Source of the DNA: Tamlana flava
Lineage (GTDB): Bacteria; Bacteroidota; Bacteroidia; Flavobacteriales; Flavobacteriaceae
Length of the DNA stretch: 64,000 nucleotides
NCBI RefSeq assembly: GCF_041287255.1
Contig: NZ_JBGGTX010000002.1
Coordinates: forward strand, 248,001 to 312,000
Direction: 5' to 3'
This document shows positions 1 through 7,691 of this stretch, in pieces; the first letter of the stretch is position 1; every line of letters begins with the position of its first letter. The notes beneath the pieces were generated by a model, which saw only the letters and a program-made list of their open reading frames with translations, was not told the origin of the DNA and did no database searches. The translations under genes were made by a program, and so were the position numbers.

Positions 1-200
1 AAGTTATTAATGCTATTGAAATTTATTTCGGAGTTGAAATGTGTTTTGTAGAAAGTCATTGCTTTTATGGAAGCAAAAATTACTGGGGTGCAAAAATCCA
101 GCATTCTGGTGTCTTCAAAAGTCTTTAAAACAATCTCTCCCCCAATACCATTTAAGTCGCCTATTGATATTCCTACTATTATATTTTCTTGTTGCTTCAT
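1..200 (-). CDS. pdxA: 4-hydroxythreonine-4-phosphate dehydrogenase, N-terminal part (runs off window)
   Basis: The first 66 codons of a minus-strand gene are present, starting from the ATG at 200-198. The protein begins MKQQENIIVGISIGDLNGIG and continues with the ILKTF-, RMLDFCTPVIF-like text typical of PdxA N-termini in Bacteroidota. PdxA is a cytosolic enzyme that oxidises 4-phosphohydroxy-L-threonine in the DXP-dependent pyridoxal-phosphate pathway. The gene diverges from ribE, leaving a 75-bp shared promoter region. Only the Rossmann-like N-terminus is visible; the metal-binding histidines lie outside the window. The assignment rests on recognising the N-terminal family text. Confidence 0.88.
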   Translation of the reverse strand, partial: MKQQENIIVGISIGDLNGIGGEIVLKTFEDTRMLDFCTPVIFASIKAMTFYKTHFNSEINFNSINN

Positions 201-221
201 TAAAATGACAACTATTGTTCG

Positions 222-229
222 TAATTTTG
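222..229 (+). promoter_or_regulatory. Probable -7 promoter element for ribE
   Basis: TAATTTTG matches the Bacteroidota -7 consensus TAnnTTTG and lies 46 nt before the ribE ATG. A TTG occurs upstream at 192-194, but its 27-nt spacing is longer than the usual 19-21, so the -33 element is doubtful. Confidence 0.4.
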
Positions 230-246
230 AAAATCTTTTTAATTGG

Positions 247-254
247 CAAATTTA
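247..254 (-). promoter_or_regulatory. Probable -7 promoter element for pdxA
   Basis: Read on the minus strand this is TAAATTTG, a match to TAnnTTTG, about 45 nt before the pdxA start codon. Together with the plus-strand element at 222-229 it makes a compact divergent promoter. Confidence 0.35.
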
Positions 255-275
255 ACTAAATAAACAGACAATAAT

Positions 276-875
276 ATGTTTACTGGAATTATTGAAGATA
301 TTGGAGTGGTTTCTAGCCTAAAAAAGGAGTTTGGCAATCTTCACATCTCCATTAAGAGCAATATAACCTCTGAATTAAAAATAGACCAAAGTGTGGCCCA
401 CAATGGCGTTTGCTTGACTGTTGTTGACATAAACAATGACCAATACACGGTAACAGCAATAAAAGAAACTTTAGATAAAACCAACCTTGGTAAGTTGCAA
501 ATTAATGATCACGTAAATTTAGAACGCGCCATGAAGCTCGGCGACAGGCTTGATGGGCATATTGTACAAGGGCATGTGGACCAAACTGCTGTTTGCACTG
601 AAATAAAAGAAGAAAAAGGTAGTTGGGTTTTTACTTTTAATTATGATACTTCTTTAAACAACATTACTATTGAAAAGGGTTCTATAACCGTGAACGGAAC
701 AAGTTTAACCGTTGTAAACTCTAAAAAAGACGCTTTTAGTGTGGCCATTATTCCTTACACTTTTGAGCACACTAATTTCAATACATTTAAGATTGGAGCC
801 GTTGTTAACTTGGAATTTGATGTTTTGGGAAAATACGTTGCTAAATTGGTAGAGCTGGATAAAATATCTAACTAA
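276..875 (+). CDS. ribE: Riboflavin synthase, alpha subunit
   Basis: This 199-residue protein starts with the family signature MFTGIIEDIG. It shows the internal two-fold repeat of lumazine-binding barrels: an N-terminal half with NGVCLTVVDI and a C-terminal half with NGTSLTVVNS. The linker contains DGHIVQGHVD. The length is normal for the family. The enzyme dismutates two 6,7-dimethyl-8-ribityllumazine molecules into riboflavin in the cytosol. It is divergent from pdxA, a neighbour pair common in flavobacteria. Its stop codon overlaps the end of the convergent small gene at 868-1077. Confidence 0.95.
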   Translation: MFTGIIEDIGVVSSLKKEFGNLHISIKSNITSELKIDQSVAHNGVCLTVVDINNDQYTVTAIKETLDKTNLGKLQINDHVNLERAMKLGDRLDGHIVQGHVDQTAVCTEIKEEKGSWVFTFNYDTSLNNITIEKGSITVNGTSLTVVNSKKDAFSVAIIPYTFEHTNFNTFKIGAVVNLEFDVLGKYVAKLVELDKISN

Positions 876-1077
876 TTTCTCTTTTTAAAACCAATTTTTT
901 TACCCCATAAAATAAGGCAAATACCATACCCAAAAATACACCCCCATCTATAGGAAGTCCAGGTGGTGGTGGCGGAGTTCCAGGCGGAGGTAGAATTGGC
1001 CCTCCCTGAGCGGAACATATAAAACTTATTAATACAAATAAGATTGAGGCAAGTATTCTTTTGTATTGTATTGTCAT
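868..1077 (-). CDS. Small secreted protein with PID-CTERM-like sorting tail
   Basis: A 69-residue protein starting at the ATG at 1077-1075. It has an N-terminal signal peptide (about residues 1-23, ending in CSAQ), a Gly/Pro-rich spacer (about 24-43), and a C-terminal tripartite tail: PIDGG, a hydrophobic helix of about 14 residues, then a basic end (KKLVLKR). This matches my recollection of the PID-CTERM sorting domain of Bacteroidota, thought to be a surface-sorting signal; that identity was not verified by search. A longer in-frame start at 1146 would bury the signal peptide, so the internal ATG is preferred. The 3' end overlaps convergent ribE by a few bases. Apart from the spacer there is no room for a functional domain, so the protein's role is unknown. 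Confidence 0.7.
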   Translation of the reverse strand: MTIQYKRILASILFVLISFICSAQGGPILPPPGTPPPPPGLPIDGGVFLGMVFALFYGVKKLVLKREIS

Positions 1078-1473
1078 CTGGGTCACAAATGTATGAAAAA
1101 AAGCGAGGGCGTAAAATTTTTTGAATTTTATTGCACAAAAAACCATCTATTAAACGCAAAAATAATCGATGAAATGCAGTGTTCGGTTTTAAAGATTTTT
1201 CACAAACCGTTGCTATTCTCAAAAAAAACACCTCTAAAAACAACCCCTCTTGTTTTCTGTCTACAAAACAAATATATACATATTTTGATTTAATTTTAAA
1301 AACGAATTTAAGGATACTATATTTTGTTGTTAACAGAAAATTCATTCTCTCGCTTCCCGTCATTCTCATCAAGAAAAGCGACGTTAATAATAATTTGATA
1401 AAAGATTATTTTATTGAAATACAGAAGAACAATCATTACTTATTTTTGTTTTTAGTGGTTATAGCATTTTTAG
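1078..1473. other. Intergenic region, no gene identified
   Basis: This AT-rich stretch of about 400 bp lies between the small secreted protein and the methyltransferase gene. Open frames on both strands here lack recognisable protein text. A minus-strand TATATTTG (1276-1269) fits a -7 element for the gene ending at 868, but lies about 190 nt upstream of its start. No RNA gene or repeat was seen. Confidence 0.5.
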
Positions 1474-2703
1474 ATGCCAAAGAAAAAATTAAAAGTAGCG
1501 GAATTATTTGCAGGGGTAGGTGGTTTTAGGTTGGGCTTGGAAGGGCCCAGTTACGACATCGTTTGGAGCAACCAATGGGAACCTTCAACAAAAATACAAC
1601 ATGCTTCGATGGTTTATGAAGCCCGCTTCGGAAATGAAAACCACAGTAATGAAGACATTGCAACGGTGCCAACAACCAATATTCCCGATCACGATTTACT
1701 GGTTGGTGGATTTCCATGTCAAGATTATTCTGTAGCCACAACATTGCAAAACTCCAAAGGTTTAAAAGGAAAAAAAGGTGTGCTTTGGTGGTCCATCCAT
1801 AGGATTTTGGAGGAAAAGAAAAACAAGCCCAAATACCTCTTTTTGGAAAATGTAGACCGTCTTTTAAAATCACCCTCAACACAGCGCGGACGGGATTTCG
1901 CAGTCATGCTGCAAAGTTTAAATGAGTTGGGTTATGCCGTAGAATGGCGTGTTTTCAATGCAGCAGATTACGGAATGCCCCAACGAAGACGCCGTATATT
2001 TTTCATAGGCTATCATAGAACATCGTTGATTTACAATAAAATAGAAAAATCAAACAAACTTAATTGGCTGCTACAAGACGGAACGATTGCCAAGGCATTT
2101 CCTGTTAAAGCTACCGAGCTGTTGGAAGAAATTGAACTTCAGGGAAGCCTAGTTGAAATAACCAAAACCTTCAACAAAAAAGGAAAACTATCACCATTCC
2201 TAAATACTGGTCTTCTTTTCAATGGTAAAGTTTACACCACTAAAGCAAAGTCAAAATACAATGGGAAACGTACGTTCTTGGGTGATGTTTTACAAAATGG
2301 CGAAGTAACTCCTGAGTTTTTTATAAACGAAAAAGACCAGCCAAAATGGGAATATCTTAAAGGGGCAAAAAAAGAAAAACGGAAAACCAAAGGGGGTTTT
2401 GAATATAACTATAGCGAGGGCGCAATGGTTTACCCAGATGCCTTGAACAATGCGTCGCGTACAATAATAACAGGGGAAGGCGGAAAATCACCTTCACGAT
2501 TTAAACATGTTGTAACTTCAAATAGAGGCTTAAGGCATTTAACGCCTATTGAGTTGGAACGGCTCAACATGTTTCCGGACAACCATACAAAACTAGATGG
2601 GATTTCCGATACCAAACGTGCCTTTTTTATGGGCAACGCCCTTGTTGTTGGTGTTGTTAAAAAAATTGGTGAAGCACTTTACAACCAAATAAATCAAATA
2701 TAG
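1474..2703 (+). CDS. Type II DNA (cytosine-5)-methyltransferase
   Basis: A 409-residue C5 methyltransferase with motifs in canonical order: motif I FAGVGGFRLGL (about 12-22), motif IV GGFPCQDYSV with catalytic Cys82, motif VI ENVDRL (about 125-130), motif VIII QRRRRIF, and a C-terminal GNALVV (motif X-like). The region between VIII and IX (about residues 190-340) would hold the target-recognition domain. It methylates cytosine in a specific duplex site, protecting host DNA from the companion nuclease. The next gene starts at the last base of its stop codon, so the two are translationally coupled as an R-M operon. The specificity cannot be read from sequence. Confidence 0.93.
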   Translation: MPKKKLKVAELFAGVGGFRLGLEGPSYDIVWSNQWEPSTKIQHASMVYEARFGNENHSNEDIATVPTTNIPDHDLLVGGFPCQDYSVATTLQNSKGLKGKKGVLWWSIHRILEEKKNKPKYLFLENVDRLLKSPSTQRGRDFAVMLQSLNELGYAVEWRVFNAADYGMPQRRRRIFFIGYHRTSLIYNKIEKSNKLNWLLQDGTIAKAFPVKATELLEEIELQGSLVEITKTFNKKGKLSPFLNTGLLFNGKVYTTKAKSKYNGKRTFLGDVLQNGEVTPEFFINEKDQPKWEYLKGAKKEKRKTKGGFEYNYSEGAMVYPDALNNASRTIITGEGGKSPSRFKHVVTSNRGLRHLTPIELERLNMFPDNHTKLDGISDTKRAFFMGNALVVGVVKKIGEALYNQINQI

Positions 2704-3254
2704 TGTTGGGCTTTCAGTTTGATTTGAATCAAGAGCAAATACTTCATAGGTATTTAGCCCTGATCTACCAATCAAAAAAACTGAAGTTTGAAAATATTGC
2801 CAATCTTGAGCAACAACACCGAGGTATTGACGTAATCATTAATCATAATTCAGAAAAACATAATATCGATGAAAAGGCACAACTGCACTACATCAATAAA
2901 GATTTGCCTACGTTTACTTTTGAACTTTCATATTTAAACAAGAACAATGAGTTGAAGGAGGGTTGGCTGTTCGATAGTAGCAAACAAACACAATATTACT
3001 TTTTGGTAACCGGAATTTTTCTAAAAAACAAGAAAACCAAATTGCAAAATATTGATGATATTGAAACTGTAAAAATAACCAGCGTTAATCGAAAAAAACT
3101 AATAAACCATCTTGCAACAAATGGTCTACCAAGAACAAAACTTGAGGAGTACGATTTCGATATAAGAACCTCCAATAGTTTCGGGAAAAATATAATTCCA
3201 AAATTAGATGGAAAAAAAAGCGGTTTAATTTACTATACCGAACATCTCCCTTAA
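2703..3254 (+). CDS. Probable type II restriction endonuclease (PD-(D/E)XK fold)
   Basis: A 183-residue protein starting with GTG at 2703, overlapping the methyltransferase stop by one base. No family is recognised by name. Residues 41-60 contain GIDVII followed by NIDEKAQ, which fits the nuclease core D43...D56-x-K58 with a trailing Gln60, as in many small type II enzymes. Size, position directly after an m5C methylase and the overlap make it the cognate restriction enzyme. Expected activity is Mg2+-dependent cleavage of the site the methylase protects. The alternative is an R-M-linked DNA-binding accessory protein, but the catalytic pattern argues against that. Confidence 0.7.
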   Translation: MLGFQFDLNQEQILHRYLALIYQSKKLKFENIANLEQQHRGIDVIINHNSEKHNIDEKAQLHYINKDLPTFTFELSYLNKNNELKEGWLFDSSKQTQYYFLVTGIFLKNKKTKLQNIDDIETVKITSVNRKKLINHLATNGLPRTKLEEYDFDIRTSNSFGKNIIPKLDGKKSGLIYYTEHLP

Positions 3255-3411
3255 AAGCCGGTCAATTTACAGTTGCGATTGAAGCACCTGATTGATTGGC
3301 ATGTTGCCAAAAAATTCTATGGTTGATTGCCCATACCGTTTTTCGTTTACTATTTTTGAGAGACCAAACTCCTAAAAGGACGGTTACGAATTAAATCTAA
3401 AGTTTGATTTT

Positions 3412-4296
3412 ATGAGCAGAATAGTATGTTTTGGAGAAGTGCTGTGGGATGTGTTTCCAAAGGAAAAAAAGATAGGCGGGGCGCCCTTAAACGTTGCCAG
3501 TAGGTTAAGTTCGTTTGGAAATGAGGTGTCTATGATAAGCGCTATTGGCGCGGACGAATGGGGTGAAAAGCTATTGCACTACCTTAATGAAAACAAAATA
3601 AGCACTGCCCATGTACAAATATTGCACAAATACAAAACCGGAAAGGTTAAAGTGAGTCTAGACGCAAAAGGCTCAGCAACCTACAATATTAAACAACCTC
3701 GTGCGTGGGACAAAATTCTCTTAACAGATGAAGCCCTCGAATTAATTAAAGATACCGATGCCCTTGTTTTTGGAAGCTTGGCAGCAAGGGACGAAACATC
3801 AAAAAACACGCTTTATAGCCTTGTCGAATCGGCTAAATATAAAATTTTCGACCTGAATTTAAGACCACCCCACTACACTAAAGAGGTACTTTTTCATTTA
3901 ATGAACGAAGCTGATTTTATAAAATTTAATGATGACGAACTTTATGAAGTCAGCAAGTTATTGGGCTCTAAATTCAACTCATTGGAGCAAAACCTCAAAC
4001 ACATTGCCGAAAAAACCAACACTAAACATATTTGTGTTACCAAAGGGTCTCATGGCGCAGTTTTATTATACAATGGCAAACTATTTTACAACAGCGGCTA
4101 CTTAGTAAAAGTAGTGGACACGGTTGGGGCAGGCGATTCCTTTTTGGGGTCTCTTATTAGCCAATTATTAAGTAATACTGAACCACAAAAAGCCATTGAC
4201 TTTGCTTGTGCGGTTGGTGCTTTGGTTGCTGAGAGTGAAGGAGCTAATCCTAAGATTTCTGCTGTTGAAATAGAACGTTTTATAAACCCGAAATAA
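3412..4296 (+). CDS. PfkB-family carbohydrate kinase, fructokinase-like
   Basis: A 294-residue ribokinase/PfkB-fold kinase. It has the N-terminal substrate loop GGAPLNVASRL and the C-terminal signature DTVGAGDSFLGSL, with the catalytic Asp in GAGD that deprotonates the sugar hydroxyl. The opening IVCFGEVLWDVFP is typical of fructokinase-type members. It phosphorylates a free sugar with ATP in the cytosol; fructose is the likely substrate, but this is inferred from the subfamily look only. It stands alone, with a strong terminator starting 5 nt after its stop. It follows the R-M operon and precedes the island repeats. Confidence 0.85.
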   Translation: MSRIVCFGEVLWDVFPKEKKIGGAPLNVASRLSSFGNEVSMISAIGADEWGEKLLHYLNENKISTAHVQILHKYKTGKVKVSLDAKGSATYNIKQPRAWDKILLTDEALELIKDTDALVFGSLAARDETSKNTLYSLVESAKYKIFDLNLRPPHYTKEVLFHLMNEADFIKFNDDELYEVSKLLGSKFNSLEQNLKHIAEKTNTKHICVTKGSHGAVLLYNGKLFYNSGYLVKVVDTVGAGDSFLGSLISQLLSNTEPQKAIDFACAVGALVAESEGANPKISAVEIERFINPK

Positions 4297-4300
4297 AACG

Positions 4301-4330
4301 AAAGCCTCTCAGAATTCTGAAAGGCTTTTT
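4301..4330 (+). terminator. Rho-independent terminator after the sugar kinase
   Basis: Near-perfect inverted repeat AAAGCCTcTCAGA/TCTGAaAGGCTTT followed by T's, directly after the kinase stop codon. The sequence immediately downstream (GTGGCCCCACCTG) resembles the tRNA 3'-end copies described below. Confidence 0.8.
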
Positions 4331-4343
4331 GTGGCCCCACCTG
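4322..4343. repeat. tRNA 3'-end-like remnant, copy D (weak)
   Basis: AGGCTTTTTGTGGCCCCACC resembles the terminator plus tRNA 3' end at 36940-36959, and the following cct.t.gcttcctg also matches the flank of copy B at 35762-35776 in 12 of 14 positions. It is the weakest of four copies, all in the same orientation. It may mark the outermost left scar of tRNA-targeted integration. Confidence 0.4.
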
Positions 4344-4539
4344 TTGCTTCCTGATCCAAGAGGGATAGGCTTCCTGCCTTTAGCAGGTTGCTGTTTTCAG
4401 AAGTTAATGCACTTAACTTAAAGACAAATTGTATATTGTAATACCAAGTAAATGCCCTGATTCATCTACAAACGATTATTCAGGATATAGATTCTCCTAT
4501 TCCATACTAAATTTGAATAATTCTTTAATAGTAAAAGTC

Positions 4540-5020
4540 ATGAGAACGCAATCACTTAGGCTAACTCTCAAAGCAATTCGGTTAACAATAATTAATCTTT
4601 TGCTGTTTTGTAGTATCACACACGCTCAAAAACTTGATCCCTCTTCTATCAATTCAAATAATAGAATCCTATGATTTTCACATTAAGAAATATAAAGAGA
4701 CTCGAACAATCGGGTTTATTCTTGCCGCAGCCGGTGGAGTCAGTTTAATAACAGGTCTAGTAATATCGACTGAGGATGCGCTTTGGGATGCTATGGGAGA
4801 TGCCTTTGTGGATGGTGAAGGCGAAGCAGGTTTAAAATTTAACGGCTTTATGATAGGAGGTGTCTGTGCCTCCTTAGCAAGTATCCCTTTTTTTATGAAA
4901 GCAGATGAACATAAGAAAAAAGCCAATCTCTTATTGGGTACATCTCAGAGTACATTTAATAATACCAACTTTAGCGCTCCAAAAAATATTGGGATTACCA
5001 TAGTGATTCCAATTGATTAA
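4540..5020 (+). pseudogene. Small secreted/membrane protein, disrupted by frameshift
   Basis: The frame from the ATG at 4540 encodes a signal peptide (hydrophobic IINLLLFCSITHAQ, about residues 15-28) and then stops at 4674. A second frame, open across 4634-5020, carries the body: a short charged stretch HIKKYKETRT, two hydrophobic segments (GFILAAAGGVSLITGLVI and GFMIGGVCASLASIPFFM) separated by an acidic loop, and a C-terminus ending in ITIVIPID. This layout matches a widespread Bacteroidota family of small envelope proteins of unknown function. The break lies around 4650-4680 and needs a +1 shift. A sequencing error could also explain it. Confidence 0.6.
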
Positions 5021-5069
5021 ACTTGATTTTGCCATTTCATAATCTATGCATGCTGCGAAATGAAAGCAC

Positions 5070-5117
5070 AAAAAAGCCCAAACTACATTTATAATTTAGG
5101 CTTTTTGTGGTCCCGCC
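5070..5117 (-). repeat. tRNA 3'-end plus terminator, copy A (att-like)
   Basis: AAAAAGCCCAAACTAC, then TAATTTAGGC, TTTTT and GTGGTCCCGCCT, closely matches the terminator and 3' end of the tRNA gene at 36950-37022, in the same orientation. Only the last 11-12 bases of tRNA sequence are kept; the rest diverges. A broken integrase start lies 200 bp to the right. It is best read as an attachment-site scar left by tRNA-targeted integration. Confidence 0.6.
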
Positions 5118-5287
5118 TGAACCACTTTTACTCAAAATTACATATAAAGCATTTTACTATAAAACTTAGATAAATACTTTTAAAGCCAAATATAACAAGC
5201 ATTTTACGAGGTTTATAATATTGTTTAAATTTGGGTAATTTTCGATAATATTGGATAAAGCGGTACAATTACACCGTACAATTTTTT

Positions 5288-5295
5288 TAGTTTTG
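5288..5295 (+). promoter_or_regulatory. Probable -7 element before the integrase remnant
   Basis: TAGTTTTG matches TAnnTTTG 18 nt before the ATG of the broken integrase gene. The flanking GTACAAT/CGTACAAT/GTAC repeats (about 5252-5299) could be an operator or recombinase arm-binding site; that is inference. Confidence 0.35.
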
Positions 5296-5312
5296 TACTG
5301 TAACTAAATTCT

Positions 5313-5492
5313 ATGGCTTCAGTTAACTACCTATATCGCTCCAAAAAAGAAACTGCCGAACTTGTTTTAAGGCTACTCTATAGAAATAATGATATAGATT
5401 ATGTTATAGGTACCAAATCTGGCATATAGGTTTCAAAATATTATTGGCCAAAGGAACACAAGAAAAAAAATCCCAAAGACATAGATATAAAG
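5313..5492 (+). pseudogene. N-terminal remnant of a tyrosine-recombinase integrase
   Basis: Translation from the ATG at 5313 gives MASVNYLYRSKKETAELVLR, then LLYRNNDIDYVIG, up to a TAG at 5427-5429. Read-through in the same frame continues VSKYYWPKEHKKKNPKDIDI before homology fades. This is the arm-type DNA-binding domain of Bacteroidota phage/ICE-type integrases, whose usual text is similar (YRS, LRLLYR, KEYW, DIDI). All catalytic-domain sequence is missing, so this is a truncated and nonsense-mutated relic. It sits next to copy A of the tRNA-end repeat, as an element's integrase gene would. The intact integrase at 34010-35212 is a different lineage, with a dissimilar N-terminus. Confidence 0.75.
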
Positions 5493-5655
5493 GCCTCCTT
5501 ATATATTATATCCTTAATGTCATTATATACTCCGATGATTTTATTTTTTATTAAAAAATAATTCCCCGATATTTCAAAATATCGGGGAATCTAGCTTGTA
5601 AAACAATATCTATAAATTACCTGAGGTAATTTATTATTGGCTATTAATCAGAATC
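5493..5655. other. Short intergenic tail holding a terminator
   Basis: The gap from the frameshifted gene (5020) to the secreted protein ending at 5656 is 635 bp. It holds, in order, tRNA-end copy A, a promoter-like element, the integrase remnant and the hairpin at 5561-5590. Nothing else was recognised. Confidence 0.5.
5561..5590 (-). terminator. Strong hairpin terminator after the minus-strand secreted protein
   Basis: A perfect 13-bp stem, ATTCCCCGATATT pairing with AATATCGGGGAAT around a 4-nt loop. On the minus strand it is followed by a T/A-rich run, and it lies 66 nt past the stop of the gene at 5656-6525. Confidence 0.8.
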
Positions 5656-6525
5656 TTATTTTACAATTAATTTTGATGAGTCTTTATTGTTAACTTTTAC
5701 GATATAAATACCAGAATTTAAATTTTGGTTTACCTCAATTGTTTTTGAGCTTAGCGCAAAATCTTTATTAAGCACTACTTTACCCAAAACACTGTAAACT
5801 TTCACATTAACAGAACTTTCAATTGAATTCAAGACAATTTTGAAAGAACTTCCATTTGACGGATTAGGGAAAACTTTAAATGTGTTTTTGTTTAATTCAA
5901 AATCCCTAGAACTTAATGGTGTAGTTTCTACAATGGCAACATTGTCTATTGCGTTCCAGTTATCACCACTCAAGTTTCCACTGTTATCAAATTCAACACC
6001 GAGTTTAGCACCGGCAGATGCTGGAACTGCAGCCGCTGTCAATTCCAATGATTGCCACAAACCGGCACCGGCATGATCGGTACCTAAATCGTATGTTTGG
6101 GTACCTAACGGTACTCTCGTGCCATCCCCAGTGTCGTAAAAAAGTGTAATAGTAAAATATTGACCTTGCCAAACATTTACTGCATCAAAAGTCACCGAGA
6201 ATTCTTCACTTGCATCAATAATATGATCGGTAAGATTAAAAATAGTTGCTTCAGCGGAATTCGTATACGCATAGTAGCTTGGATAACCGCTTGCCCACCA
6301 GCCAGCTGTTTCCACGCCAGACCCGCCGGTGTCTGTGTCAGTACTCCATCCATCCACATTGGCCCAAGAGCCCTCATTTGCTCCAGGTAATTCAAAATCT
6401 CCATTGGTAACGGTAATTGATGTTTGAGCACTTGCAGCTGCAACAAAAAGCATCAAGCTTGCTGCTGATGCCACCTTTAATGAATTTGTAGCTCTTAGAG
6501 CTAATTTGCGTAATTGTTTTTCCAT
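5656..6525 (-). CDS. T9SS-secreted protein with probable carbohydrate-binding domain
   Basis: A 289-residue protein with a signal peptide (about 1-33, ending AAASAQ). Residues about 36-205 form a beta-rich domain beginning TVTNGDFELPG and ending NWNAIDNVAIVE. A C-terminal T9SS type A sorting domain follows (about 215-289; KVFPNPSNGSSFKI...KLIVK). The middle domain is clearly paralogous to the C-terminal half of the PKD lipoprotein at 25999-26832: both have NGDFELPG/NGNFELPG, a WW.A or WWDA block, FNLTDHII/YNLTDYVI, FYDTGDGTR/YFDSGDGSR and GAKLG.E. With no catalytic pattern and PUL context, it is probably a glycan-binding jelly-roll module. T9SS export would place it on the cell surface or outside. 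Confidence 0.75.
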   Translation of the reverse strand: MEKQLRKLALRATNSLKVASAASLMLFVAAASAQTSITVTNGDFELPGANEGSWANVDGWSTDTDTGGSGVETAGWWASGYPSYYAYTNSAEATIFNLTDHIIDASEEFSVTFDAVNVWQGQYFTITLFYDTGDGTRVPLGTQTYDLGTDHAGAGLWQSLELTAAAVPASAGAKLGVEFDNSGNLSGDNWNAIDNVAIVETTPLSSRDFELNKNTFKVFPNPSNGSSFKIVLNSIESSVNVKVYSVLGKVVLNKDFALSSKTIEVNQNLNSGIYIVKVNNKDSSKLIVK

Positions 6526-6653
6526 AATTTAATAATTAAAGAGTTAGTAATGATTTTTATGTAGTTGTTAATTAGATTTTTTTAAATATGGAACAAGGTG
6601 AACTTGTTATGCTGAATATTGAATTGAATGTTATTCCTTCTGCCAATTGGTAT

Positions 6654-7013
6654 TTAGAACCCATAGTCTTCCTCTTCTTCTTCCCTATAAACATTTAGGT
6701 TTTGGTCAACCATTTTAATTTCATTTTTATCATACAATACGTTCAAAGCATTATCTATTTCTTTGATAAGCAATTCTCTTGCTTCATTTTTAGAAATTTC
6801 TTTTATGTGACCATCAATGTATTGCGTGCAACATGAAAGTCTTTTAAGCCTATAATTGTTAGAGTTATCAACTACGTCAATAGATATACCATAAATCTCA
6901 ACATGGGATGCGCAAGCGGTTTGTTGTTTAGGCAAATGCTGACCAATAATTAAATTTTTGCCATTATGTTTTTTGTCTTTTGCACTGTCCCATTCGAGCT
7001 TTATAATTCCCAT
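6654..7013 (-). CDS. Hypothetical protein with acidic C-terminus
   Basis: A 119-residue protein starting at the ATG at 7013-7011; the open frame runs further upstream, but that text is non-protein-like. The family is not recognised. It has no signal peptide or membrane segment, so it is probably cytosolic. It starts MGIIKLEWDS, has Cys residues in QTACASH and LSCCTQY, a charged helix (EARELLIKEIDNALNVLYD) and an acidic tail (REEEEEDYGF). It lies between two PUL genes and is co-directional with the secreted protein at 5656, with a 128-bp gap. A regulator or a passenger gene are both possible. Confidence 0.5.
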   Translation of the reverse strand: MGIIKLEWDSAKDKKHNGKNLIIGQHLPKQQTACASHVEIYGISIDVVDNSNNYRLKRLSCCTQYIDGHIKEISKNEARELLIKEIDNALNVLYDKNEIKMVDQNLNVYREEEEEDYGF

Positions 7014-7691
7014 AATCTGAAAGTTAGTTTTATTAAAATGAAAACAATAAAATGCAATATTTTGAGTCAAACAATAATGAACACAACCATATGCAATTTT
7101 AGCTAAATGAATGAAAAACAGTAGTCTCAAATTCATCAATAAGGATATACAAATCAGTCATCAATAAGGACTGCTAAAAATTAAGCTTTGGTTTTGTGAA
7201 AAATGACTACGATTATGCGCTTATGGCAATAAATTAAAGATTGGCATTTAGGGTTATTTGTATGGGGAAAACTTATCAAGAAGTTGATACAGCTCAAAGT
7301 TTATTATTTAACAATTTTATCATTTTCTATTCAATTGAATTTTGAATGAATATTATAGAAATTATACTTAGATAAAAATTATTCAAGTTTAATGGAAAGC
7401 ACTTGTTGTATTGATTTTGGCGGTATGGGTTTGAATCATAACCTCAACTATTATTGATGTGATTTTTCAAGCCATAAAATATTGAAAAACATTTGGTTAA
7501 GATAAATCAATAAAGAGCTTTTTTATGTTAACGAAGAATTTACGTCCAATTTTGAACGATTACAGTCTAAATTCTAATTATTAAATTGATAAAATTGAAA
7601 ATCTAAAAATTGTGTTATTGTCATTTTGTAGTTATGCATGTTGATAATATCATTCAATTTTTACATAACTATTAACTAAAACTAAATAATT
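7014..7691. other. Long AT-rich upstream region of the GH-A glycosidase gene
   Basis: About 680 bp without a supported gene. It must contain the promoters for the minus-strand gene at 6654-7013 and for the large glycosidase gene. No RNA gene, repeat or clear TAnnTTTG element could be assigned with confidence, and an HTCS operator could lie here. Confidence 0.4.

Noticed and set aside
872..1372. Minus-strand open frame of 166 codons overlapping the small secreted protein
   Set aside because: Its text is not protein-like, and the overlapping frame at 868-1077 has a signal peptide and sorting tail.
1179..1529. Plus-strand open frame running into the methyltransferase gene
   Set aside because: It is out of frame with motif I of the methyltransferase and has no recognisable domain.
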